Source: Dipteris shenzhenensis
Taxonomy: Eukaryota > Polypodiophyta > Polypodiopsida > Gleicheniales
Length of the DNA stretch: 64,000 nucleotides
Direction: 5' to 3' (one strand)
Assembly: GCA_047967505.1 (NCBI GenBank)
Contig: CM106538.1
In this document: in pieces, positions 12,401 to 24,600 of the stretch
Layout: each line of letters opens with the position of its first letter
How positions within the stretch are numbered: position 1 is the first letter of the stretch
The notes under the pieces: generated by a model
Seen by the model: the letters and a program-made list of their open reading frames with translations, nothing else
Database searches by the model: none
What the model was told of the DNA's origin: nothing
Made by a program: the position numbers and the translations under genes

Positions 12401-15400
12401 TGCGCCTGCAGCAGGTCTCTCTAGGAGCTGTCAGCCCCTCGATATCAGCTTCACCTTTGCTACATCAATCCGGCAAGTCCCCGACTTGACACTGCAGCAT
12501 GACCACTTCTTGCTGCGTGTCTGCAAGGCTCTACTGCATCCTGCCACGAGGTCTCCCAAGCTCTCAAACCTTTGGTCGACTTGCACAAAATAGTGGCCTG
12601 TCCAGGAGCCATGCACGTGAGGCTTCTACTCGTCAATGGGCTGCTCCTGAGCTTGTATTTCCACTACAGCCTGCATCGGAGGGAGATATGACGATCTCTT
12701 GGGCTGAGCACCCAATCCACAGCCTTGAAAAATTTCCTTGAGCTTTGCCATGACTTCTGCTAATAACAGGAAGCTTTAACTTAGATGGCTCTTGAGCACT
12801 CGTATCAAGCTATGTGAGCTCTGATCCACAGCCTTGAAAAATTTCCTTGAGCTTTGCCATGACTTCTGCTAATAACAGGAAGCTTTAACTTAGATGGCTC
12901 TTGAGCACTCGTATCAAGCTATGTGAGCTCTGATACAACTTAGCTAAGCGTTTCCAGTGATGGAAAACTCACTCCTGCAAGTTTTAATTGATGATTTGCA
13001 GAAGGGGGGGATATGGAGCAAATAGTTGATGTTCTACTTTGCAAGGTCCTTCAATTTGCTTTTGCATGATTACCTAGAGGATCCATGAGAATATCTCTGA
13101 CAGTATAACTAGAGGAACCACAGGAATAATATTGCCATCAGTATGACTGAACATACGCTAGGTGTTCAAAATAATATTTTTGACAGTACGCCCAACATAT
13201 GCTAGGTGCTTCGTGATGGCCAGTGGAAAGATGAAGATGCTGCAGCATTGGTTCCAGGTGATGTTATCAGTATAAAGTTGGGTGACATTGTTCCAGCAGA
13301 TGCACGCCTTTTGGAAGGCGATCCTTTGAAAATTGACCAGGTGCAAGTCTACAGCTATCTGTTACAAATTTTCAACAATATGCTCTACTTAGGAGCTGCA
13401 CTCTGATTTGGGTTTCTTTTTGTCAATCTTATGCAGTCTGCTCTTACTGGAGAGTCATTGCCTGTGACCAAAAATCCAGGTGATGGTGTCTACTCAGGTT
13501 CTACATGCAAGCAGGGTGAGATCGAAGCTATTGTAATTGCAACTGGAGTGCACACTTTTTTTGGCAAGGCTGCTCACCTCGTGGATACTACAAATCAAGT
13601 TGGACATTTCCAAAAGGTATTTTGTTAAACCAACAGCAAGTTCTTCAATGCAATACTCCAGCACTTTGCTTACAAGTTTCGCATGAATCCCTTTGGCTCA
13701 TGGTTTTTTCGCCAACGCCCTTGCCAACTGGGTTGTGGTCACTAATGGTTTCACCATTTGCAGGTGCTTACAGCAATTGGAAACTTTTGCATCTGCTCTA
13801 TTGCTATTGGCATGGTTGTGGAGATTCTGGTCATGTATCCTATACAAGACCGGACATATAGACAAGGCATTGATAACTTGCTGGTGCTTCTTATTGGAGG
13901 GATCCCTATTGCTATGCCCACAGTTCTGTCTGTGACAATGGCCATTGGCTCTCATAGGCTCTCACAGCAGGTGGGTGATTTTAGTCATAGGCTTTTCAGG
14001 AACCTTTGTTTAAACCCAAAAAAACCCCCTTCATTTTTTGGCTGTGGAGACAGCTTGCTAGTTTAATGATTTTGCGTAGCCTTGCTGTAAGCTTTAAGCT
14101 GTCTTCTTCAATTTAGCAGGGGTTTTGTCATCACAGGAGCTCTGCTAATTCCAAGGCAACATATATGGCATTTACTTACGTGTGTTATCAATGCCACTTT
14201 TGGGTCCAAGAATTTCTGTTTTTGCCGTTGGTCATTCAGAGTTTAGCTCCAGCCTCCAAGGCACACATGGATACCTCGTTTGATATACTCTAGTTGCACA
14301 TTTCACAGCCACTGCAAACATGACTTAAGTGATAAAGTTCAACTTGGAATTGAAATCGCCTGTGTGCTTCTGATGTCATTGCATTTTATCAATTAGCTAC
14401 AATTATATCACCCATCTTTGAGTCTCACCTGGCTATAAATGCTTTTTGTTTGTCTACCAGGGTGCAATAACCAAAAGAATGACTGCCATTGAAGAAATGG
14501 CTGGAATGGATGTCTTATGCAGTGATAAGACTGGCACTTTGACATTGAACAAGCTCACAGTCGACAAAAACCTTATTGAGGTGAGGAGTAAATATAGCTT
14601 GTAGGTGATGATTGGGTGTTTCACGTTTAGACCTCATTACAATTTCTGAAAACACTTACTTTGCCAACAGGTGTTTGCTAAAGGTATTGAGAAGGATACC
14701 GTGGTCTTAATGGCTGCCAGGGCATCCAGGACAGAAAATCAAGATGCGATCGATGCAGCTATTGTTGGAATGTTGGCTGACCCTAAAGAGGTGGTGTTTC
14801 CTTTGAACTCTGTTTTCTATTCCGTAACTTTCTGAATCCTTATTGAAAGTCTCGTATGTCACATAAATAATGCATGTGGCATTGTGAACTTCTTTTTCCA
14901 GGCTCGTGCAGGTGTTCGAGAAATTCATTTTCTCCCTTTTAATCCTACTGACAAGCGGACTGCACTCACCTATTATGATGGCGAAGGAAAAATGCACAGG
15001 GTTAGCAAAGGCGCACCTGAACAGGTATTAGCATTGGCTGAATTGAGACCATAGGGATCAAAATCAAGACAAGTCCTTGACGAAATTTTTGGATGGTGCA
15101 GATTCTCGCACTTGCTCACAACAAAGAAGAAATTGAGTCTCGAGTTCATTCCACTATAGACAAATTTGCAGAGCGTGGGCTTCGTTCGCTGGCAGTTGCA
15201 CGGCAGGTTAGGTGTTCTGTTTTCGTATCTTTTTTTGGTTTGAATTCTCTGAATGCTGTGCACAGCTGATATAATGCTTGTTCAGGAAGTTCCAGAGGGC
15301 ACAAAGGAAAGTCCTGGAGGGCCTTGGCAATTTGTAGGGTTGATGCCTTTGTTTGATCCTCCTCGCCATGACAGTGCAGAGACAATTCGCAGAGCACTGA

Positions 15401-17828
15401 ACCTTGGGGTGAATGTCAAGATGATTACAGGTGAAGTTCATGGCTAGCAATTTAACTCGGAAGATGCATATAAAAGATTTGATAGAGGCAAAGTGATACA
15501 GGCTTGATTTATTTGTGCTGAATTTTACTGAAGAGACATGTAAATCTATAGGTGATCAGCTAGCTATAGCCAAAGAAACAGGAAGACGACTTGGTATGGG
15601 CACAAACATGTATCCATCATCTTCTTTACTTGGACAGAACAAGGATGAATCTATTGCAGCGTTACCTGTGGATGAACTAATTGAGAAAGCTGATGGATTT
15701 GCCGGAGTTTTTCCAGGTATCTATCAATTGAATCCCTTCTAGATACTAAAATGAGAAATTTGGAGCTTTTCTCTTGTTTGAATTGCTACCGTTTTACTAA
15801 TCGCACAGGGTGCTATTTTTTCAGAACATAAATATGAAATTGTAAAGCGTCTTCAAGCAAAGAAGCATATCTGTGGGATGACGGGTGATGGTGTAAATGA
15901 TGCACCTGCATTGAAAAAAGCAGATATTGGGATTGCAGTGGCAGATGCAACAGATGCTGCCAGAAGTGCATCTGACATTGTGTTGACAGAGCCTGGATTG
16001 AGTGTTATCATTAGTGCTGTACTCACCAGCCGCTCCATATTTCAAAGGATGAAAAATTATACGGTGCTGTACTCTTCCTTACATTTGCACGCTGTGACTG
16101 ACATTATGACTTCATCCAGCATTAGATAACCACTTCCATACTTCAAACTCTCTTTTCTCCAATTCGCTAGGTTAAGCAGAATAAGGGGGAGGAAAATCAA
16201 TATTTTGTTAATTGCCATAGTCATTCAAGTTTAATATCTAAGATCTGCTGTCTCACTTGTTGCAGATCTATGCTGTTTCTATCACCATTCGTATTGTGGT
16301 AAGTTTCAGTGCTTTCAATAAACAATGTTTGGTACAATGCTGTCTGTAGTGAATCGTGAATCTTATGTGATATCGGTCGTGTTTGATATAATGCTGTCTG
16401 TATCAAGTAGTAAATCTTATTGGGCATCGCTCATTCCAAATTTGTACAAGTGATCTTTAGGAAATTTGCAGCATATGTGCATGCCTCATCTGTTTTGGCA
16501 ATGCGCTAAATGTGAAAATATCAATTTCTTTAGTGCGCATTTTATTTTGAGACTGCATGGATCACATTGCAGTCTGATCCTACAGTTTGCTGTTGTGTCA
16601 GTGGATGTTTTGATTGCCACGAACTTCTTCTTTACTCCTTATCTGACATGTATATTATATATCGCGAAATTGTTCTTTTTGACTTTATTCATTCACATTT
16701 CCTTCAGTAGTGAGGCTGACTTTATAGTAATAATTTCATTTTAAAAGGGCTCAACAAGTTCTGTCAAGGTACTATAAAACTGAAAATAAAGATCTATTCA
16801 AGAAAGAGCAATGCCTTCACTGTTCGAATGATATTGGCTGAAGTATTGCCATGTTAACAGCTTGGATTTATGCTTCTGGCACTTATTTGGAGATTCGATT
16901 TTCCTCCATTTATGGTTCTGGTTATTGCAATATTAAATGACGGTACGTTGCATACAACTGCCTTGCTTTGATAAATTTCTTGTTGAACATGGGCATGCAT
17001 AGTCATCCACATATGTTTTCCTTTTGGCTCATTTCGCTCCATAGAAATTTCAAACTGGCTGACATCTTCTCAAAACGCTATCAAGGTACAATCATGACCA
17101 TCTCCAAAGACCGAGTGAAACCATCACCTTCACCAGATAGTTGGAAGCTTTCAGAAATTTTTGCCACTGGTGTTGTCATAGGCAGCTATCTCGCTTTGAT
17201 GACTGTCATCTTCTATTGGGCAGCTGACAAGACTGATTTTTTCCCGGTATGGTTGTAAAATCATAATTTGTGCATGCATGTCCACAGTTGAATGTAGATG
17301 TACACAATAAAATTCAATGCTTTCTCTCATTGCAGAAAACTTTTGGGGTAAAAGACATCAGGGGTAATCATGATGTAATGGCTGCTGCTATCTATTTGCA
17401 AGTCAGCACCATCAGTCAGGCCCTTATATTTGTGACTCGCTCAAGGGGTTGGTCATTTCTGGAGCGACCTGGTTTGTTACTTATGACAGCATTTGTCATT
17501 GCTCAAATGGTATGAGTTCCTCTGTGAACCCACCTGAAGTCTTATTTTCTACACAGTTTTAGAGAGAAACAAACCTGCCTTTCCCCCCTCCTACTTCGAA
17601 TCTCCCAATCTGAGCTTCATCTGATCTTCATGTTACACGTGCAGATTGCTACATTTATTGCGGTTTATGCAAACTGGGGTTTCGCCATGATCAAAGGGAC
17701 AGGATGGGGATGGGCTGGAGTGATTTGGCTCTACAATCTAATCTTTTATTTCCCTCTTGACATCATCAAATTCATTATACGATACACGTTGAGTGGAAAA
17801 GCTTGGGATCTGATCATTGAACAAAGGG

Positions 17829-17859
<31 letters not shown>

Positions 17860-18700
17860 ACACCTGCGTGTGCATATGCGTGTGCCTGTGTGTAGGTGTG
17901 TGTGCAGGCATGGGTCATATGACGAGAAAGCTTGCATGGAATCACCCATAGACAGCTCGTCAGGCTCTTTTTCATGCTGGCTTAAGTTTTGCATGTTTGT
18001 CCTTGATGGAAACGTCTAATAATACTTCCTCTTTGCCCCATCCTCCCTTTTTCCTGTTTGTGGGTGAATTTGTGTTAATGGGACATCTATTTGAGGGAAA
18101 CAATGAAGGCTATTTATTACTTATATAGGGATTCCTAAGGCACTGTAATCCTTTTTGTGGGTGCGTTTGGGAGCATCTCACCCCTTTTTATGTCCTTGAT
18201 TGAATCATTCACATCAGAAGATTGAATTTTGATGACTTTTCTTCTTTGCAGACGGCATTTACAAGGCAAAAGGACTTTGGAAAAGAGGCACGCGAGGTAA
18301 AATGGGTGCAGGCACAACGAACATTGCATGGCCTACACCCAAAAGATACGAAGTTTTTCACAGAGAGAAGTAGCTATAACGAACTAAGTGAAATGGTAGA
18401 GCAGGCCAAAAGGCGGGCAGAAATTGCTCGGTATGTCCCATTTTAAGACCTGCGCGGGCAGAAATTGTCTCAGTGATAGCAAATTTAAGAATTGTGTTCT
18501 GTCATCTCTCTGTTTACAGTAGGTTCAAATCATGAGGAAGGGTCTGTTTAACTGATTAGAAATAACATTCTTAAAAGTGACTTACAAATGCTTTGTTTCA
18601 CAGGTTAAGGGAATTACACACATTGAAAGGACACGTCGAGTCTGTGGTGAGGCTGAAGGGTTTGGACATTGGCACCATTCAGCAAGCATACACCGTATAA
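9471..18700 (+). CDS. Plasma-membrane proton-pumping ATPase (P3A-type H+-ATPase, AHA/PMA family), 21 exons, 952 aa
   Basis: Pumps protons out of the cell using ATP, energising nutrient transport and controlling apoplastic pH. The spliced frame is open over 952 codons (family about 948-956). Visible landmarks: actuator TGES at 186-189; phosphorylated Asp333 in CSDKTGT; KGAPEQ nucleotide-site Lys427; TGDGVNDAP hinge from 590; membrane Arg659 and Asp688, equivalent to the Arg655/Asp684 proton-transport pair of Arabidopsis AHA2; a C-terminal regulatory domain from about 862; and terminal YTV with Thr951 as the 14-3-3 phosphosite. Numbering is consistently +4 relative to AHA2. ATG 9471 has purines at -3 and +4 and begins the usual N-terminus. 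The DLENIP start and IQQAYTV end recall the AHA4/AHA11 subgroup, but that placement is from memory. All catalytic residues are present and no frame break was found, so the gene looks functional. Confidence 0.97.
10093..10186. repeat. 47-bp tandem duplication in intron 1
   Basis: Two adjacent copies of a 47-base unit (starting aataggaattttggcatcaa and aataggaactctggcagcaa) share about 90% identity. No coding or splice role is evident. Confidence 0.85.
12055..12940 (-). mobile_element. Ty3/gypsy gag relic inserted antisense in intron 4 of the H+-ATPase gene
   Basis: The minus strand reads as a decayed gypsy gag. It starts at ATG 12751 ([10 protein letters not shown], closing after 41 codons at 12626), followed by a '[12 protein letters not shown]' segment and then the typical capsid motif 'PKAFDGSK...NPWEV' leading to 'LTKDAKMW' near 12380-12220. 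Just 5' of it (12927-12938) is ttgtatcagagc on the minus strand, close to the tggtatcagagc primer-binding site of plant LTR elements. No flanking LTR was recognised, so only an internal piece remains. It accounts for most of this unusually long intron and cannot make a complete protein. Confidence 0.7.
12715..12932. repeat. Perfect 109-bp tandem duplication inside the intron 4 gag relic
   Basis: The unit atccacagccttgaaaaatt... at 12715-12823 is followed at 12824-12932 by a copy in which I see no mismatch. It duplicates the gag start codon region and the adjacent leader. The near-identity suggests the duplication is younger than the decay of the relic. Confidence 0.9.
17828..17862 (+). repeat. 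TC microsatellite forming the intron 19 splice donor
   Basis: Exon 19 ends at 17827 and the intron starts directly with gtctctctctctctctctct, continuing into TG-rich sequence to about 17907. Only the invariant GT of the donor consensus is met; positions +3 to +6 are ctct. Homology requires this boundary, because the protein resumes in frame at 18252. Confidence 0.85.
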
Positions 18701-18907
18701 GTTTCCAGAATTTACTAATATGCGTTGGAACCTGTAAATAATGTCTGGTCAAGCCTCGATTTTCCCATCATAGCCCCTATACACTACAAACCCTTTGAAC
18801 CCTTGCACAGGGTTCCAAAAATTTTAAGTTATTCATGCCCTGGATTATATTTCAGAGGAGGAAACAATCCTGTCGAAGATCGGATTAAGCTCAGGTGGTA
18901 GATTCAA

Positions 18908-18913
18908 AATAAA
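18908..18913 (+). promoter_or_regulatory. Candidate poly(A) signal of the H+-ATPase gene
   Basis: An aataaa lies 208 bases after the stop codon. An aataat-like word also occurs nearer, at about 18738. Plant poly(A) signals are loose, so either may be used. Confidence 0.3.
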
Positions 18914-20192
18914 TTCAAACGGTCTTTTCTACTGTGGAAAGAAAGATCACCGCCCATTACTCGATAGTGTATTGAGTCGATAAGCTTCCATGGAATTATT
19001 TCCCCTCCTAAGACTCTGACAAGGGTTTTTATTTTGAGGATGGCCACTTTGCTGGGTGAGGCTGTTGAACATTTACCATTTCCCAGAGATAATGCTAACA
19101 CTTAAAAAGGACATAACCTAAGTAGGGTTAATGATGACTAGAGCATATTGTAAAAAGCGTTTATTTGACATCCTCAAGCTCTTTTTTGGGGGGGAAACAA
19201 GGAAAATTGAAATTGATATTAAATGAGCGCACAAGATCCTTGTGGGTAGTGTGTTCTCCACAAAAAGGGTCTAATAACATACTCTCTTAAAGGATACACA
19301 TATGAAATATATTGAATAAAACTTTTAAATAAGGAAACTGGAAATCCTAAAGGCAAGGACTTTTGCCCAGATCCTTGAGGGTTAAAATATGTCCCCCTAG
19401 AGAACTTTTAATGGATATTCAATTACTTAGCTCCCTCCCCCATTCAGGAATTATTGAGATTAAGCTAAGTTATGAGGACCACATTGAGATTAAGCTAAGT
19501 TATGAGGACCAAAATTTCATCTGGCCCTGACCCTTTACCTAAAAATCTGTTGCATCCCATAGGAATCTGGGCAAGCCTAAAAATCTGCTCTGCCTTGAAT
19601 TTTTGGTGCCTTCTAGCTTGTTCTGGCTCGCCTCACTACTCCTTTCTTGGACTCCTTGCTCCTCCTAGCTCGCCTCCCTACTGCTGCTTTCTTGGACTCC
19701 TTGCTGCTCCCCATTTCTTCAACTCCTTTCATTTCCTCCCTGTGCTCTCTCATTCTTAGTCTGTCAGCGACCAAAAGGGTCTAATAACATACTCTACAAC
19801 GTAGGCTTTTAAAGGATAAATATGTGAGAAATATTGACATAAACCTTTTAAATAAGGAAGCTGCAAATCCTCAAGGATATGATGATGGTTTTTCTAATTA
19901 GATGGTATCAAACACACTACATGATCAATGGAGATTGGATTACTAGTGTTAGATAAGAGGGGTTGAACGATAATTAGGGGTCCATTGATTTATGTTATGA
20001 AAAGTTTATGGTTTATTTGTTGCATGCTATATACACAATGTGTTTCTATCATTTGCACGCACAATTTATCCAATTGCACTAATCAAGTACATGTAGGACT
20101 TCAATGAGACTATTTTGCATAACTTAATGAGCCTTTAGAAAGATTGGTTCCTAGATATTACCTCAATTTCCTACAATGAGGAACCCAAGTTT
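18914..20192. other. Intergenic stretch downstream of the H+-ATPase gene, repeats only
   Basis: No gene is supportable. A roughly 90-105-bp segment beginning aaaagggtctaataacatac (about 19264-19352) recurs directly at about 19772-19878 with moderate divergence. A 30-bp unit attgagattaagctaagtta... is duplicated exactly at 19453-19482/19483-19512. The DNA between the dispersed copies is CT-rich and itself contains a duplicated tttcttggactccttgctgc-like segment. Confidence 0.6.
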
Positions 20193-20850
20193 GTGAGCCA
20201 CCTAGCTCACGTTTGTGTAAATTTTGATGGATTTAGAGATATCAATATTGGTGTCCTCGTGATCATTGGGCACATAGGCAATAGGTTCCTATCACGGGAG
20301 ATGAAGTTCAGTTTCCTTCTCCAAGGACAATTAGAGGAAGATGCCTCGTCTACAGTCACTGCCTTTACCAATTCTATTGATTTTCTTCTCCCTAAAGATG
20401 ACTCTAACCTACCTACACAGGGAGGAGGGGGAAGTAGCTAAATCCTTGCACCTACTCCAACATGCTTCCATAGAGCCCCATTCTAGATATCCATCCATCT
20501 CAAAGGCTACTTCCTTTGACCCAACAGGACTAGAGATGCGGTCCTTACCATCCTCATTGTTGATGAAGAACAAGACCTATTCTTCCATGACATTGAGGTG
20601 CTTTTGGATTTTAGGGAAGGTGAGCTGGGCTTTGGTTTTGATTTTGACACTAGTGTCAAAAATCCTAGAGCTGTGTGACCACAGGAGCAAACAATGGAAG
20701 ATTATCTCATCACAACATTGGCTACATTGCCAATATGCCTTGTTGATGTGCAACCCACCATTGAAGAAGCATCCCCCTCCGGCGTCAAGAAGGAAAAGAA
20801 TTCAAAGATCAATCAACATTGGAAGAGAGGCATGAATAGAACATGACAAC
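20193..20850 (+). pseudogene. Decayed ORF of unknown identity
   Basis: One frame reads protein-like over about 650 bases with only a few stops (for example TAG at 20439-20441 and TGA near 20680). It includes an acidic stretch with VDEEQDLFFHDIEVLLDF-like composition and a basic end near 20800-20850. The family was not recognised; it may be part of an older transposon or a host pseudogene. It lies about 500 bp from the TE1 insertion site. Confidence 0.35.
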
Positions 20851-21141
20851 ACTATGACAATAAGTTGTATTTTGTTACTCTAAGAGCACGCCATTACACC
20901 TTGAATGAAGATGTTGCCCAAACGAATGATTCGATCTCTACTTATTATCATGTAAGTGATTTTGTAGAGCTCATCGACACACTCGTGCAACTACTTAGAT
21001 CTTGCACATTGATATACTATGATCTATCTTGGGTGGGTGGCAATAAAAGGACCACTTTTGGCAGATGCCTTATTGGTCATATTAGTACTTGTGGCATAGC
21101 CACCCCATTGTGCATTTAATATTATGAACATTAATTATGGA

Positions 21142-21189
21142 GAGGATCTATCAAGGATAGGCAGTGAGGATCTATCAAGGATAGGCAGT
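21142..21189. repeat. Exact 24-bp tandem duplication
   Basis: gaggatctatcaaggatagg... occurs at 21142-21165 and 21166-21189 without mismatch. Confidence 0.9.
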
Positions 21190-21341
21190 GAGGGGAAATC
21201 ATTCTCTCTCGTGATCTCATGATGAGAGGTCAAGGCTGGCCACCCCATTCACTAGAATGTCCTTTCCTTGGTACCAAAAAAGGATCAAGCATCAAAATAT
21301 AGAACACACCTTACAACACATTCAATGCATTTTATGTAATT

Positions 21342-21598
21342 TGACAAAATATGAAGAGGGGAGAGGAGAAGAGTGGAGATGAGGAGAGAGGGCACAGTTA
21401 GAGAGCACACCACAAATGACTAACTGTACACTAGAATTAGTTGAAAAAATAGAATATATACAAACCCTTTTAGGATTAGGGTTAGGGGATCTAACCCTTT
21501 CCTTTATAGCACTCTATAAGGTTAGTGCTATGCACATATGATCACGTGATGGTGCTATGCACACATGATCACATGATGTTGAGCGTGAACTCTCAACA
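21342..21598 (-). repeat. TE1 3' LTR
   Basis: 257 bp, tgacaaaatatg...ctctcaaca on the plus strand. On the minus (element) strand it contains a tataaagg TATA candidate (about 21502-21509) and a telomere-like ccctaaccctaa segment (about 21474-21486). Its U3 has a 27-bp tandem repeat (21525-21551, 21552-21578) built around the palindromes atcacgtgat and its variant. Confidence 0.95.
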
Positions 21599-21686
21599 CT
21601 TTCCCTCAAGATCAACATCATGAAGTAGGCCTTCCCTCAAGATGATGATTCTGGGGAATCGAAGAAGGACTGAGCATTACATTCCA

Positions 21687-24600
21687 TCACACCCCTTTAA
21701 TGGCAATGTCCTTCCTCTGCATCAAACCAAGAGCTAGTCGGTGTTTCTCGAATAGCTCTTTACCGAGTGGTTTGGTAAAGATGTCTGCAACATTTTCTTT
21801 GCTATCACAATGCTGCAGTGTGATGTCACCAAGTAACACTCTTTCTCTAATGAAGTGCTCTCTGACATCAATGTGCTTTGTCTTGCAGTGATATACTGGA
21901 TTTTTGGCCAATGCTTGAGTCGATTGATTATCACAGTATATTGTTGTTGGCTTTGACTCATCAAAGTAATCTGTTTCTGACAATAGTCTTCTGAGCCATA
22001 TAGCCTCACATGCACCTGTAGTGAGTGCTCTATATTCTGCTTCAGTCGAAGACAAAGAAACAGTTGGCTGTTTGTTTGACAACCATGATATAGTACCTTG
22101 ACCAAGGAAAAATGCATATCCCTGTGTCGATCTCCTGGTCTCATGATCTCCGGCATAGTCATTGTCACAGTATCCATGCAACCGTGGATGACTTCCTCTG
22201 TATTCTATCCCAAACTGTCTTGTACCTCTGATGTATCTCAAGACTCTTTTGGCTGCATTCCAGTGAGTCTGTTTTGGATTTGCCATAAACTGTGCTAGTG
22301 AGCTTACTGCATAACAAATATCTGGCCGTGTGATTGTCATATATATAAGAGATCCAATGAGTTGCCTGTAGTATCTGTCATTGACTGTAGGCTTTTCTGA
22401 ATCTTTAGTAAGTTTCAACCTCTGTTCCATGGGAGTGGCTGCAATCTTGCAATCTGCCATATGAAACTTCTTCAGGAGACTGTCAACATATTTGAGTTGA
22501 CTCATGAATGTGCTATCTGAATCTCTCCAGAACTCAATTCCAAGACAATAGTGAATAAGTCCAAGATCTTTCATGTCGAACTCTGCAGATAAGTCTTGTT
22601 TTAGTTTTCTGATGAAGCTATCCTTGCTTCCTGTCACAATCAGATCATCTACGTACAAAAGTGCAATAGTAATATCTTCCCCTTGAACTTTGTAGTAGAG
22701 AGTATGATCTGCATTGGACTTCATGTATCCCAGATCAGCAAAATACTTGTCAATTTTGCTGTATCAACTTCTGGGTGCTTGCTTTAAGCCATAGAGACTT
22801 TTCTTGAGATGGCAAACCTTGTTCTCTTTTCCTGGTTCAACATAACCGGCTGGTTGTTGCATGTAGACTTCCTTGTCTAGATAACCATTGAGAAATGCAT
22901 TCTTGACATCGAGCTGATACACATTCCATTTATTGAGTGTCACTAGTGATATCAAGAACCGTATGGAATCCATCTTTGCTACTGGAGCATAAGTCTCATC
23001 ATAATCTTGGCCATATTGTTGTGCAAATCCTTTTGCAACTAATCTGGCTTTGTATCTTTGAATACTGCCATCTGGATTGTACTTCACTTTGTATACCCAT
23101 TTGTTGGCTATGGCCTTCTTTCCTGGTGGAAGGTCGCATAATTCCCAAGTGTTATTTTTATACAAAGCATCCATTTCTTCATTCGTAGCAGTTTGCCATT
23201 CTGGCTTGTCTACTGCGTCTTTGAAGTTGCATCTTCGAAGTACACTGGCTCTTCTGTAGCCATGATGGTAGTCATAAGAGCATAGTTGGTGGTTTCCACC
23301 TGAATTGCTTTGCCTTTCTGAGCATAAGTCAATCTGGCTGGTGGTCGGCTGTCCCTAGTAGACCGTCTGAGCTGCTGTGGCGCTGCTTGGGGTGTTGCTG
23401 GCAATTCCTGCTCTTCTTCATCAACCTGTTCTGTAGATGACTGTGAAGTCGATGCTTCTATATCCTGTGTAGGTGAGGTTTGCCATTCTGATTCCTCATC
23501 GAAGATTACATCTCTGGAGATAATGACTTTGCGGTTGATGGGATCATACAATTTGTATGCTTTGCTTTCTTCACTGTAGCCAACCATGATGCATTTGCGT
23601 GACTTCGCATCCAATTTCCTGCGATGATCATCACGTATGTGGGCATATGCTATGCAACCAAATATGCGGAGATGCCCAATGCGTGGCTTGTGTCCAGTGA
23701 ATGCTTCATAAGGAGTCATACCTTGTATCGGTTCGGTAGGAAGCCGATTAAGCAAATAGTTAGCTGTAGCTATTGCTTCTGCCCAAAACTGATTCGAAAG
23801 ATGCTTTTCACTAAGCATTGCTCTAGCACTGTCTGCTAAAGTCCCATTCTTCCTTTCAGCTCTTGCATTTTGTTGAGGAGTATCTGCACATGTGAATTGT
23901 CTTCGAATGCCATGATTTTTGCAAAAGTTCATGAATGCTGAAGACATGTATTCACCTCCTCTGTCTGATCTCATGACCTTGATCTTTCTGCCTGTTTGGT
24001 TTTCTACCATGACTTTGAATTCTTGAAATCTGGCAAACACTTCAGATTTCTCTTTCAGAAAGTAGACCCAACAATATCTGTTGTAGTCATCGATGAAGGT
24101 CAAGTAATAAAGTGAACCATTGATGCTGCGGGTCTGGGCATAACCCCATACATCTGTATGAATCAAATCAAGAATACCTCGTGCCTGAGAGGTACTTCTG
24201 ACAAAGTTGGTTCGCTTTTGTTTGCCGAATGCTTCACAAACTTTTCCAAGAAACTATAGCTTCGGAATCCCAATTGCCATATTCTGATTCCTGAGATCTA
24301 ACAAGTACTTGAAGTTGACATGACCATATCTCTTGTGCCATTTTGCAGATAGTGGCATCTGTTGCATTTGAGCTGACATGGCATGCTTATCTGGTACTGT
24401 AGCTAGCATCCTGTATAAGCGTCCTTCCTTGACACCTTTTGCTACTAGCTGACCTCTTTTGGATTTGTCTCTGATAGTGCATTCATCACTGTCGAAGATG
24501 ACTTTGTAGTTGTGTTCCATCATTTGACCTACTGACAAAAGGTTCTTGCTAAGCTTCGGAACATAGAGCACATCTTTGACTAATCCTTTTGTACCAGTGA

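Larger units (their letters stand above)
9471..18700 (+). other. Exon map of the H+-ATPase gene
   Basis: Exons: 9471-9524, 10718-10837, 11427-11525, 11683-11820, 13206-13340, 13437-13616, 13764-13970, 14461-14580, 14671-14790, 14902-15024, 15102-15206, 15286-15430, 15552-15716, 15825-16063, 16266-16298, 16861-16942, 17086-17246, 17336-17509, 17645-17827, 18252-18430, 18604-18700 (TAA). Every intron is GT-AG. Introns are phase 0 except 12, 13 and 16 (phase 1, splitting Gly516, Glu571 and Gly689) and 20 (phase 2, splitting Arg921). Exon lengths sum to 2859 bases. Boundaries were set by keeping the conserved protein continuous across splice consensus sites. Exon 15 is only 33 bases. Introns 1 (1193 bp) and 4 (1385 bp) are the longest. 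A leader intron cannot be excluded. Confidence 0.92.
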
